A stretch of DNA of 64,000 bases from Nymphaea colorata (lineage: Eukaryota > Streptophyta > Magnoliopsida > Nymphaeales > Nymphaeaceae): NCBI RefSeq assembly GCF_008831285.2, contig NC_045141.1, positions 24,599,315 through 24,663,314 on the forward strand, in the 5' to 3' direction. The notes under the pieces were generated by a model. That model was given only the letters and a program-made list of their open reading frames with translations. It was not told the origin of the DNA and searched no databases. This document shows positions 43,521 through 56,700 of this stretch, in pieces. Every line of letters starts with the position of its first letter. Position 1 is the first letter of the stretch. The translations under genes and the position numbers were made by a program.

Positions 43521-44525
43521 CCAAGAGAAGGCCAAGGAATTAAAATGGACGAGATGGGTACAACTAGATCATCTTTTCCTCTTCTTCTGCGTTGCCCATC
43601 TTTCTTTAATGGATTTTTTATTAATTGAAGTTTTAATCCTAGTCCTATTTGATATTCTTTAATTTCTCATATTTCCAAATTCATACTCTTATTCGCTTTT
43701 AAATAGTTTGACATCCACCGTTCAGTCTACTGCTGTTCATGGTTCACGTAATGGGACGTTTTAGCTTAACCTAACCTATGCTGGTTTATGAAGACAAAGA
43801 CTATTTGTCTGGAATTGAAAGTTCCTCATGAATCAATGTCGCCGTCAAGCGCATCCATCGACTCCAAACACAAGCACTTGAATTGAGTTCCTTTTTTCCC
43901 AAACAATCCCCTATGGCTTTATCTCTGAAATGCCAACACAGCCCACATTATCCCGTGATTTTTAGTTTCAGGCCTACCTTTTTTGAATGCTTAGTGCACA
44001 TCCATTTTTCCATCCATCCTGACTCCAAATCATGTGCCCCAAAAAGTTGGGATTAACGGTACAATGCTCAAAGTCGGACGGCAGCGGTGCCCTCCATATT
44101 TCCCATCTGCCACAGGGTTTTATGGAGTCTTTTGAGTTTGGCAAGGGTTGCCAAGAAAGCAAGTGATTGGAAGTTAAGTTCGCATGAATCATGAAGCACC
44201 AAAGAATTCAACTAGTAAACTTCGATATAGAAGACCTAGGAACGCCTTTCTCGGCCAGCAGTATGTCCATTTACTATTTTTTAGAGCCACAGTAAAAGAA
44301 AGTCGCAGTAAAGGGTGAAATCTTAAAAGCAGAGCAACTGATAAGTTGCCTATATATGGTACATGTTTTTTGCGTCGACATCTCCAGTCTCGACGAACAT
44401 TCAATGCAACAAAAGGTTACATCTAGAGGAGAAGTTAGCTCCAGATGATTGCTAGATTTCCCTGAACACCCACCATGGAGCAAACTTGCTTGCCATAAAT
44501 TGTCCTGCCCCTTCTATCCGTTTTT
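43521..44525. other. Intergenic, nothing recognised
   Basis: About 1 kb between the UGT92 pseudogene and the downstream minus-strand gene; probably includes that gene's 3' UTR at its right end. Confidence 0.5.
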
Positions 44526-45534
44526 CTACAATTCTAGCACCACATCTGTACATTACAAGAATATTGGCAGGTTATAACTCACAAGAATAAAACATTCTCT
44601 GTTTAAACGTGTAGTCAAAAGATTATTGCTTGAAGAACTTACAGTCTGAATCTGTCGTGATCCAGCTACCCCTCTTCGTGGGTTCCTTGACAATGCATGC
44701 AGAGATTGAAATTGCTTTGGGATGTGATGTTTGACCTGCAAGCGCCTTCTGTCTCCAGCTGGAGGAAGATTTTATGGATTGTTCAGAAGAATCAGAACTG
44801 GCAGAGTAGGCTGAACGGTTACCAACATCATATTTGCAGTTTAATATGCTCGAATTTGATGGTTCATTGTCGTAACGCCCTGATCCGAGTGCCCCACGAT
44901 TCCGGAAATACAGAACCTTCAACCACAAATACTACAGCAGGTTACCATCAACGTACCGAAGATGAACATACATTTTTCCTGCTATTTATTTCTTCACAGT
45001 GGAATCGAGCCACCTCTACACTCAAACTCTCCAGGCAGCTGCAAGCCCTTCTGCCTGATGATGTCTATATATTAAGTTTGGTAATCTATCATATATCATT
45101 TTGACTCTTCTTTTCTTTAAGACCAAGTCAGCCAATGAGTCGAGGCATATATAAACTAGCCACAGGTGAGATTTCTCAACGTGTTCTCTCGGCCTGTGAT
45201 CTATGATTATGTGGGCAACAAAAAGGGACCAAAAGGATTGAACTTCCATAGTTGAGACGACAATCATGGGCTACCCACCATTCATCAACATATTACAGAT
45301 AATTGAGGAAATTCAAAAGTAGCGGAGTTACTTTGGTTTTACTTGACCATCGAACAACTAAAGAAACTGGTCATACTTATTTTCGAGGTTACTGAAGAAA
45401 GTAAAAGAATTGTGCTAAAGGGAAGATATACTGAAGAAAGTAAAAGAACTGTGCTAAAAGGAACTTACCTTCCATCTTTTGCTTCCTTCACCGTCGGTGT
45501 TGGATGCTGCTGCCCAACGTAACAGTTCCTTCAT
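44526..45534 (-). CDS. Conserved plant protein of unknown function (KELLRW...VVLEL family), three exons
   Basis: Exon 1 45534-45469 (22 codons, MKELLRWAAAS), exon 2 44916-44643 (274 bases, VLYFRNRGALGSG through GSWITTDSD), exon 3 44545-44526 (20 bases, YVVLEL then TAG). Junctions are GTAAG at 45468 with a GAAG acceptor at 44917, and GTAAG at 44642 with a TACAG acceptor at 44546; the joins keep the frame and give 119 residues. The MKELLRWAA start, LxFRNRGAL, the Ser-rich middle and the WITTDSxxVVLEL end fit a small soluble plant protein family I recognise but cannot assign a function. No signal peptide or membrane segment. The frame stays open upstream of 45534 (SK before Met), so a longer N-terminus is possible. 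Confidence 0.78.
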
Positions 45535-46579
45535 TTTGGACAATGCCCTTCCCTTTTCCGCTCCTCCTCTGTGCAATTTACGCTTCGGACATCCACTAAT
45601 CCCCTGATTTATACCACTTGCATGATACATGCATGCATCGCGCAGTGGTAGAACATCTCTACCAACCTGATGAATCCCTGCCATATGGCCGTGACCCACC
45701 GTAGTCGTATTGATGAAATCTGGTTTCAAACCCAGCATGCGGTGCTTCAATGTGCCATAAAACAATGCAGTGCTGCTGTCAACTCCTTCCCCCAATAATA
45801 AGCCCAAGGTGTTCTTACAATTCTTCTCTTCTGAGTTTTCCTCCTCGTAATCCTGAGAGAGAGCTGGTGCACAAGCTCGGTTGAAAGGAATTATGTCTCT
45901 TGATTTTGCTTCTGCTGAAAAACTCCACTGTATTAGTATGATCACTTCCTCATGTGGGTGGCGAAACTGCATAGCTGATACTAAACCCAATGCATTGGTC
46001 AAATTACAAATTGTTGGGGAAGTAGGAAGAGGATTAGAAAAAGTCGAGTTTCCTTCGCCGTTTCCTATGCTATATATAAATTAGTAACAGCTTCTTCAAC
46101 AGTAACTTGGGGAGAGGTTCAGTAGCCGAAAATGACAGTAAACCAAGCAATTTAGTGACGGACCTGCTAGAAATGCTTTGCTTCTCTGTATGTTTTCTTT
46201 GTTAACCTTCTGTCCGGCCGTAAGAAGCCACTGAATGATCTATATCAAAAGTCCCTTGGATGTTAGCCATGAAAATATCTCGAAGGGAAAGAAGATGGGC
46301 TTGTGAGTTCATCCCATTACCTGCAGCATGTTGTATATAGACGTAGGATGGACGGCTGAAGATGCTGCCAATGAGATAATTGGATTTGCTACAAATCTTC
46401 AGCAGATTGGCACAGTCTTATATAACAAATAGACCCGCAATTTTCCTCGTACACATAGCACAACTTGTCCAAGTGGCCATTATCGACAACTAACAAATCT
46501 TTCTTTGATGAAACCCAACAACAATAAGTCAGTACTACTCACTTGGAGTGAGCATGTAGCCGCAAGCCCCTTAGCTAGC

Positions 46580-47001
46580 TAGTGATGTCAACGGATTGAA
46601 TTTGGATAAGATATCTAACTAAACTGCTTTCACAAGTTCTATATGAAACAATTTGACATCCAATTAAGAAATTGGATCCAGTTCAAAATTTTAAAAAAAG
46701 AGACCTGATTGGATTTCGATTTGAATTGGGGTTTAAACAAATACCCAATCATATTGTGATTTAGATTCAGTTTCAGTTTCAAATAAATATCCTACATCCA
46801 ACATCCACACATTTTGAAAATCGGTTCTTAATACATCATAATGCAATGCAGTTCAATTTCGGTTGTATACTTAAAAATAGGATTCGGACAAAAAAACAAA
46901 AACAAAACAAAACAAAGTTAGATTTGGATCGAGTTTAGATTGTGAACTCAAAATTGGATTCAGATTACATCCGCTTAAGATTAAATCCATGGACATCTAT
47001 A
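46580..47001. mobile_element. Possible hAT-like MITE with GATGTCA termini
   Basis: Left end TAGTGATGTCAACGGATTGAAT, inverted right end TATAGATGTCCATGGATTTAAT. The interior repeats ATTGGATT/GATTTGGAT words on both strands. The element at 63096 has the same style. No target duplication found. Confidence 0.5.
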
Positions 47002-47922
47002 TTAGGGTCGTGCTCGCTATTCTCGTGTCATGTTCGAGCTGACACTTATTGGGGTCTGCCCAAGTCAACTAAGCTAACATGAGTTGAATAAATAATTAAG
47101 CATGAAAAGAAAGAGAGTTCATTTTTCTTATCATGTACACAACAATTCTATGAAACCACAATATTCCAATCGGATCCCGTGCCTTTTGGTCAACCCCTTA
47201 GACATTGCGTTGTAGAATTTGGCAACACTGGTTTAACATTATCTAGCATTAGATCGTCCTTGAATTTTTTGCTTGCCTTTTTCTGTTCAACAATGAAAAG
47301 CTACTCGCCTCCCCATCAAAATTAATCTCAGAGATCAAAGCACTTGGGCATGATCCCGAAACCAAGAGCAGCCTACGATTGGCACTTTGCATAAAGTGCC
47401 AAGTCAGACCTATTTTAAGAATGAACCAAGCAGCTGTTGACTTAGCTTGGTTTCGCTCATCTTGAAATTTACATTATTGATGGGAACAAGCGCCCGTTTC
47501 AGGTTCATGATAAAAGCTATGTTTCATACAAAAGCTCCAAATAACAGCCTAGAGTGAACTTCTTTAACCTGAGAAACAGACAAGTTGGCTACAATTATTT
47601 TTCTCTATATTACACTTCCATCAATAAACTTGTGCTCTTACAGCTTTAGCTAACATTTTCAATTTCTCAGGTTAATCTGAAGCCACTAATCAACAGTTTT
47701 CTCAAAAAGGGATATATCCTTAATTAGAAAAATTGCAAGAGATGGAACCTTTATGAGAACTATAAGCAAAAGTAAGCCTAAACGAAATCTTAAGAGAAAC
47801 ACTTTTACTCTCAATTCTTTAGTCCAAGCGTGAGTGTGAAGCTTAGCTAGAGGCTTAGTAAAACGAGCCTAACCCGAACACAAGATGCGTACAATTATTC
47901 CTAGGTCCGAACCGAAGCTTGC

Positions 47923-47944
47923 TATATATATATATATATATATA
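47923..47944. repeat. (TA)n microsatellite
   Basis: Pure TA run of about 22 bases. Confidence 0.9.
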
Positions 47945-48912
47945 ACATAAAAGTGCTTCCCTTTACAATAACAGGAAATCTGGAGGAATGTACCTTGCTA
48001 TTGCTACTACATAGTGTGCCTTTGTGGTGCAATAGAAAGCCACGTTCGTTGCCCATATATTTAAATCCATTGATGCGCTCCCTGCTGCTCTCTGTTTGGC
48101 AAAGAGTTGGAAAGTGAGCCTTCGCTATTTAACAAGAGCACCTGTTTGAGGAATGCTCGCAAGTCGGAACGTATCTTACTTTCCTAGGGAGTGCTCTCCA
48201 ACACATGGCTTCCCACTTCTTCCAATGCTTCACCAGATCACGTGGATTCGTCGACGTTTCCAAAAGCTTTCAAAAACTATCATCAACTGCGTGCTTTTTA
48301 TTTAGTATCAGCAACTATCCAAGTTGAACCGGCTAACGAGGATTCTCAAGGACAGCATATGAATGATGTAAATCAACTGGCATATTAAATTTTACCATGT
48401 CTCCAATTTGGGAAACCATGACTGTAGAGGGGTTCCCCACATTCTCAGCAACTTAGGTGCTTGCATACTTCACTTGGGTAGTGAGATAGAGCCTATAGAT
48501 CTTCAATTTACAGAATGTCAAGAGTTCGATACTCGGTCCGTTTTTATTGGTATTGTTTGGTTGCAAGTCCAGTCTGCATATTCAGAAAAAAAAAAAGAAG
48601 AAGAAGAAAAAGGTTAGGCTCTTCGGTGAAGATCCAACTTAACCGACGAATTGAATATATACAACTGATGTGACATGTCAAAAGCGCTATGTTATGCAAG
48701 CTTTGTATAGACTCGATATTATTTTTTAAACATTCTGCGGTTTACCAAAATTTTACTTCAATATGAGCTTCTGTCAGAAAATAAAACCCAAAATGACATT
48801 TTTCTTGTTTATGATATACTTCCATTAGATCGAATTATGGGAAACTTTCCCAGAATACTTATATGGTTTTGAGGAGTTCTTCTTCTAGGTCAAGGTAAGT
48901 TAAAAGGACCAG

Positions 48913-49200
48913 GTGGGTAGACACCATTTCTGTCTTGGTTTATATGAGAATTCTCTAAGCATTTTTAACATTCCTCTTGATGCTAAAAGATACGAATCCC
49001 AATGTATCCGTACCCTCAAAAGTGATGTAACTTCTACTAACATTCAGGTTGACTACCTTGGAGTTGCTTGGTCCGGAGTACCTTTGAGTTGCTTCATGGG
49101 AAACTGTGGTAGCGTCATCCACCGAGTTCGATCCAAATGCAAGCCCTTGCTTCAAGTTGATGTTGAGAGACTTCAAGACCTTTATATCTTGCGACGGCGA
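48913..49200 (+). pseudogene. Possible LINE reverse transcriptase fragment
   Basis: The open frame shows DYLGVAWSGVPLSCF followed by VIHRVRSKCKPLL, in the style of the YLGVP segment downstream of the plant LINE reverse transcriptase core. No YxDD core, endonuclease or poly-A tail was seen. It is short and the match is from memory of the motif only, so it is tentative. Confidence 0.3.
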
Positions 49201-50094
49201 TTTTTGGGCGTTATGCCCACAAGAGGGGCGACCCACAACCCGGCGGCCCAGACAAGGAGCCCCGCAAGTCGTGTGTTCATTGGGGGAGGCGGGCTTTCAT
49301 GCCCTCCCTTCTTATGGTTAACATATAAACTGCTTCCATATCTTACCTTGCTTCAAATTTGACAGTATCAATTTGATTCTTCTGATATTTTAATCAATTA
49401 CGAAATTGTTTGAGTGTAAATTGAGCCTTTACGTGTATCCAGGAGTTTATGACATTTTACAATTTAAGCCGTAGAAATGCAAGTTAGAATATAGATATAT
49501 TTCAAGGGAAACGCATAATTCATAAGCTTGATTAATCCAATCATCTATATTTTACAAGGGTCAAACTTGAATACACTGCAAATGATGCCATTCAGACGGT
49601 TTTTGACTTTTTGCGTACATATTTCAAGTCTTCTTCCATATCCGAATTGTGATTCTCAACAGAGCTATATTCTGACTTACGAGGGATGGGGCTCATCGAA
49701 ATTGCCCAATCCGCATTTGACCATACGTTTCCATCATTGGAAAAAGCAATTTTATGCTTGTCGCTAAGCAGCTTTTCTCAAAAAAATAAAAAATAAAAAT
49801 AAAAATGAAAAATAAAAAATCTGCGGGGAACTAACCACCCCACCAACATCAAAACCAAAAAAAAGGAAAAAAAACAAAAAACAAAATACTAGTTCATTAT
49901 CATCAAAATGCACTAGCAGCGGACTTTGATTTAATACGTTTGCCATTTTTTCCTGTTCAGAGAGAGAGACAGAGACAGAGAGAATCAATAACTTCAATAA
50001 CGGGGGAAAAAATGAAGCCAAAAACACAAGATAAAGATACAAAATGGGACAGATCATACATTTCAGCAGCAAATGAACATTCTCAACACCATCA

Positions 50095-52561
50095 CTAGAG
50101 AAGGGACTCCATTGCTTCAAAGAAGAAGGGAGCCAGCTCCGGGTTTGGGGTCTTGATTGCGCATTTCACCCCAGGGACACTGACCGTGGTCGTCAGTTCT
50201 ATAAGGAAGGGAATGTTGTGAGACAGCTTGGCCGACAGATAGATAACTTCCTGATTTGCATTCCTGCGCTTTGCAATGAAGAACATGTTGGAGGTGGCCA
50301 GCTTGTCAAGTGTAGCATCCACACTGTTGATCACAGCATTTGCGAAATCTTTCACGATCTCGTGAGTATCAGGAAGAGACTTCCATGTCTGTCGAAAAAT
50401 ACAGTAAGATACAGTCAACCACACATCTAAATTCAGAATTATGGTTCGCAGATTCCATTGAGTTCCTCACAGCTCAGAACAGAATCTCAGACAGCAGCAG
50501 GTTTTCGTAAGCACAAATGGCTCTAACCAAACTAGGTCATGCTTCAATTTTCCTTGGTTTATTATCCCCAAATTCCGTACTAGTAATGAAGAGAATAATT
50601 CCGTACATGCTTCAAAGAAAGAACCATTTTCAAGTTCACATTCTTTGATAAACTTTGTAGATTGTCAAGATCTCACAGATCTACACTACACTATCATCTA
50701 ATTGACACACAAATACTGTCTAAAATCCCCGACCCCAGTTAATAGAAGATTTTGTATCCCAATGGTTCGTGGATGCACAGTATTGCATTTCGTATCATAG
50801 GCCCATTAGGTGCAGGCTGTAAGATCCATTGAATCGGCCTCATTCAGGATTGTTCTCATGTAGCCAAAGGCACTTAGCAGGAACCTTGAGACAATTCAGA
50901 GACTTTTCTGGTCTGATATGGGAAAATATGGAAATGATAATCTGTTTTATCAATATTAGCAGTTCTTGGCCAAAGCTTACATACCTCAAGGAAGGAGGCA
51001 CGCTCCATTCTACCATCCTCAAAGAAGAATACTTGCAATGGAATCTTATCAGTGAAGTACCAGACTGGCTGCTGATTGTTTTTCACAGCAATCTGCAGGA
51101 GTGAGCTTGGAGGTCCAGGTGAAATATTCTGGAACATCAGCATTGGGAGTAGAGTCCTTGCAGATGCACCTGGTTGTAATTGGGGGACCTAAACAGTAAA
51201 GGAGGCAGTCAGTATCATCCAAGTATTTAAGCTCTGTTAGAACTATATATGAGTGTCCATATTATTTGTAACAGTCCCAAAGACAAAGTGTGCAAGGATT
51301 TCTTACTTGTAGTGGACCAGCAGCTGCAAGCCCCAAAGTGTTTTTGTTGAACTGAATCATAAACCCATCAAGAGGAATTGAGGAGGCATTTTCAAATGAC
51401 ATGCTGTAGAAGATTTGGTCATCACGCCTTGTCAACATTCCACCAATTTGAAGTCCTTGGCCAGAAGATGACGGAAGTAGAATAGGCAAAGGAGACCTGC
51501 AAATGGAGAATGGTCACCAAGACTCAGAAACAGTAGCTAGAACAAACAAAAATAACATCTGACAAGATGTAATATTAATACCAAGCATACAAGGAAAGGA
51601 AGAACAGAAAGCACGTCATCAAATAAGCAGCTGGATGAGGCAAGTAAAAATAAGTGGAATCCCAGTTTCAACCCCGCAGGCTATGCCCCCATCTTTAACA
51701 ATCCCAGGAGAAAAAGTGAAAACAAACTATAGCATTACTGGTGCCCACCACTTACTCTGAAGCTGCAGATGTCTGATCGGCTGGCACAGGGGCATTATCC
51801 AGACCCATAAGATCTCCAAGCAAGTCCGGTACTGGGGGAGACGCAACAGAGGGTGCTGCTGCCGGATGCTTTGGAGAATTATATGAAATATTGTTCGAAC
51901 CAGATAAAGCAGCAGTATTGTCTGCCGGAGAAGAAGTTTCTGCATTTCCTGAATCAATCCCGTCGGGGTACTCTTCGTCATCTGGTTTTTGGATTGCTGT
52001 CTTAACACGGGTTACAAACGCATCTGGAGGTTTATGATAAACAGATGCAAGGGTTGCAATATTTGAAAGAAGTTCATCAAGAAGAGAATTATCAAGCTGG
52101 TTAGAGTCATCACTGATCACTGGCTTCTCTGCTAACACGACATCTTTTGCTGCCTGTACACATATAGGCATGTCATAGGCATGTACAAGCTAATCAGAGT
52201 GACAAAATGTCTATGCAGTGCATACCTCTGGATCAGTTGACAAGAGCCGCCAGTATATATATGCCCGATCACGAAGGTCTGGATTGTCTGTCTCCTGAGT
52301 GGCATTATTTAGTACGACCTGGAGAAAAGGAACGAGACTTCAGCAAGAAAACGTAAATCAATTTTTTCTTTTTATAAAACATTAAATTAAAATCAGGTGC
52401 ATAAATTTCTGGTGACAATCAAATTTTACATGAAACAACAGAACCAGGAGCTCATAAGCAACAAGTTGACCAGTTCATCTCAAACCCAAAAAGACCCGAC
52501 AACATTCCCTGTGCATGTATAGATAGCTTCTATAGAAGTCAATAGTCGTAAATCGTAATAC

Positions 52562-52592
<31 letters not shown>

Positions 52593-53758
52593 CAGACAGA
52601 CAGATAGACCGACCTTGATGTTCATCTTAGAAGGTACGTTTGTTGTCTAAAGTACAAACAAAAGAGTTCCTTCATCCTAAATGCAGCAAAGAAAAAATTT
52701 TATATGATGACCACCAAGTCACCGACTGATAGCAAGCCTGCAATTTGTGGCTTAATGAGTACGGTTTCTTCATCCACTTTTTAAGAAAGCTAAACACAAC
52801 AGTTCTTTGTTGATTCTCCTTAACTGTTCCATGTAATAGTTGAATCATAATTTTGTCTAGTGCACAATTTATTCATTAGTTTATTGGATTGTAAGCCATT
52901 AGTTACATTCCTACCACACATGAAGCAGCTAAAGACATATATAGAGGGAGGAATGCTAGTGTTTATTGGACGATGCAACTGTTTATGTTAATAGTTAATA
53001 GTAATCCTGCAAATTGGGCAAGAATAGGGGGACAGATTTCCATGTATAAACTGGAGGTATTGTGAGAAAGCATGAAATGCAAGACCTGAATCATCTGCTG
53101 AGGCCCTTCAGTTGGTTTCTTAAGAAACAATTTAACAGTTGCAGTCAACAACTGCAACTGAACAAGTGCTGGCTCCTCCGGGAAACTCTCCAAGAAACTT
53201 TCAAGGAGCTCATCAGCATTATCAATTCTTTCTGCATATTCACCAATTATCCATATCATCGATGCCTGCAAAAACCAGGAATTAAAAACCTCATTTATTA
53301 AGAGAAAAGAACTGACATGTAGAAAATATAAGACAAGCACCTTGGCTTCAGGCTCATCCAAAGTATCCAAGCTCTCACACAAGGTAGCAATGATAGACTC
53401 GTAGCTGCACTCAACAAGATGACAAGTCTTTATACCTAGTATGAGTACAGAAAAAATGATAAAATGTAATCCAATATAAACAATAACTCACGTGTTTGGA
53501 TATCGTCTAAAAATGTCTTTGATTACTATTATGGCCTCCTGAACAACATAATTCACTTTAATTTTTATCAGCTCAAGCAAAACACTAATGCACCGCTCAG
53601 CTGCCCTTTCAAGCTTTATGGCACATCTACCAATCGCACGAACCGCCTTTCTAACAAAATCTACATCTACCTCTGTTGCATACTCCTTAAGTTCCAAAAG
53701 AACCTGCAGCAATTATTCTTTTGACATTAATAATTTTCCAGAATGACCATATTAAAAC

Positions 53759-53792
<34 letters not shown>

Positions 53793-56700
53793 CACACACA
53801 CACTAGACTACTAGTACAAGACAATAAATGCATAGATGCAGCATCTGCAAATTAACTATGGAATACATGGTTATACAAGGAAGCAAAACCTGTGATCATA
53901 CTTTTGCAACTGTTTGAAGCTGACACTGACCGGGCAACTAGATAAAATTTGCATTTACTTAAGAAATCCATTAATATTTCCTATTTTCCCGGAAAGTAAC
54001 TTGTTACCAAAAGAAAAGTGTAACATTCAAATGCAATTGAAAAAGAATAAATTGATCCTGTTCAAGACAAAACGAAATAAACGCTCACCATTTTCTTCGA
54101 GAAATCAACTTAAAGATTTCATTTTATTTTAATTTTCCTAAAAACATTGATATTATTAAGGATTTCAAAGAACTCTCCTAGCTTTGACTTCCTTTAAGAA
54201 GACTGAACCATATCTATTCTGTAAGTTACATATACATTAACTTATTAGAGAACTCAAATTAAATATTAGGAGAAAAAAACAGCTTTCAACAACAAAAAAC
54301 AAAAAAAAAATCTAATATTAACAGCATAACTTATTAAGTTCAAAATTTACATAAGTGATCTTTCTAAAGATGCATAATTTTTCCAACATGCCTATATATG
54401 AAGTTCATAGTTGAAGGAAAAGAAATGAAAATTTCATAACTTTACGGCACTAAACCAAGGGATCAATCTCATATTAGAAGCTTACATATCCTCAAAACCC
54501 AGGGCTCACAGAATTTTTCTAAGCATCAGAGCTTAATAGCAGCTTCCTGAAGAGAAATATTGAAGTATTATTGTTTTAAACATGGAAAAATAAAAATAAA
54601 CATCAGTGATCAGTCTAATTGTTTACTAACAAGTAACATTTAACATGACATTCATTTTTCTCAATTTTTAAATTAGCAAGCTGGAGTTAGGCATAGTGCC
54701 AAACCTTAAGCAAACTAGCAAAAAGATGCACTATCTCCTTCAACTTCAAAGTCTTAACAAACACATCTTTCCAGGTTTGCCATCTATTATAGATGGCAGG
54801 TCCAGACATAAAAGGCAAGACATGAGACAGGATCATGTAATAAAAATATTACCTGGTCTATATTCCGATCTGAAGCAAGCTTGATCATAATCTCCAGTTT
54901 TTCCATTTTTACATATATCGGGTCATTGTACTTGCAAAAGAAAACCTGCCAGGTTTCATCTTATCAGCATAAATAAGCAATATCTACAAACAATGTCATG
55001 CTTAGCGGGGTGAACAGAAAGGACCTTGATTTCATGTGCAAGAATTGTGGGCCGCCGTTGAACAATAAGGTTAATATTTCGTAGAGCAACATATTGTATT
55101 TCTGGCTCAGCAGAAAGAAGCGTCACTAAAGGTGGAGCCATTTTCTTGCAAAGATTCCGGACAATGTCTGTGCTAGTTATCAATTCCATCTGCTGAAGAA
55201 TCATCTGCAGGATGCAGATGAAAAGGGCATAAAAGAATAATGCACTTAAATTAGAAGTGGCGATGGTGAGCAGATTTGGACCAAAAAAATGCAATATGCA
55301 CAAGAAATATGAAGCCTGGTCAGCACTGCATATGGTTATTTGAGAATAAACCCCAGCTTGATAAGCAGAAGAAATAAAATAATAAGAGACAAATCTGTCT
55401 TTTGATGTTTTCTTCAGCAGCTCATAGACTAAGTGGTCTTATGCAAATCAGATTACATTCACAGAATTAATATGAATTTTGTTGGATAATTTCTTGAGAA
55501 TGTTCTTGCCACAGGACTCTCAACAGGAATAATATTAATCGGTATCCAATTAAGTTTGCACAAACCTGAAGCATAAGAATTCAACCAAGCACAAGAAAGT
55601 ACCTTGACTGCTGAGAGCACAACTGCACAGTTTGCATGCTGTAGACGTGGAGTAACTCGCTCAACTATATTTTCAGCTTCACGGGCATCAGATGCCTTGT
55701 ACCTTGAAAGAGAATCCAATATGAAAACCTGACCCCATCTGCACAACAGCATAAATCAAATGATATTATCAGTTAGAGAGAATCATAGCCTAGTCATATT
55801 GATAATTGATGTCCTATATTAGATATAAGACACAGCACTATCAAAGAAGATTACATGAGGATGAGCTATAGATCAGGTGGCAATTGCTCAACCATTTAAC
55901 CTATATGAACTGACACTAGGTGCTACCAAGCTTCAGCAAGTCACTCTCCTATTAGGACCCTTAGAGATGTTCCTCTAACAGGTAGGCAGTTCAACTTCAA
56001 CTTGGTCTTCAACCTGGCCAGAAAATGCTCCAGCAATAGATGAGGACCTGCAAGCCAGTGCAGTTTGAGTTTTGGCCCACTGGCCTGACGTGCATGCAGC
56101 TAAGTGCAGTAGTTACTTTGGCAGTATACGGTTGGACAAAGTAAGCATCATCTAGGCCAGTTGGCCGTCTAACCCAGAGGCCTAATTAGCAGATTAGAAG
56201 TACTAACAAATCAATGCCCATCAATAACTTTTGTCTTGTTAACCATCAGAATTATTATTATGAGATTTACATTCTGAACAGGAAATAAATAAAACATCCT
56301 CTATCAATGATTTCAGCAAAATTCACAATATGGTTCAGCTTGCTGTTCTCGAGTAGAACAATCCAAGATAGCTTCTCTAAAACCAACATAATGACGATCC
56401 AGATTGAGAACAGCACAAAACGAAAAGACGCCTGCTGTTACTATCAATGAGAATAGGAGCATACCTCCGAAAGTGAATGTGCACAAGGCTGAACGGACAA
56501 CCTTGCAAAGATAATGAACCTATGCAGCTAATGCATGTGCACACACACAAAAAAAAAAAAAAATCAAGTTGACAGAACCTTACCCCATACTTCTCAAATC
56601 CCAGGTGTTCCTTATGAAACCCAAAAGTTCAAGTTAAATATGACATCAAAATTTTAAAGATCCATAAAAAGGAACTCAACCTATCACTAGAAGAAATTAT

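Larger units (their letters stand above)
45535..50094. other. Intergenic, transposon relics
   Basis: No complete gene recognised in 4.5 kb. The first several hundred bases probably hold the leader or promoter of the minus-strand gene. Further right are a TIR-like element (46580-47001), a TA array (47923-47944), a GAA run near 48590 and a possible LINE fragment (48913-49200). The rightmost part should include the beta-adaptin 3' UTR. Confidence 0.5.
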
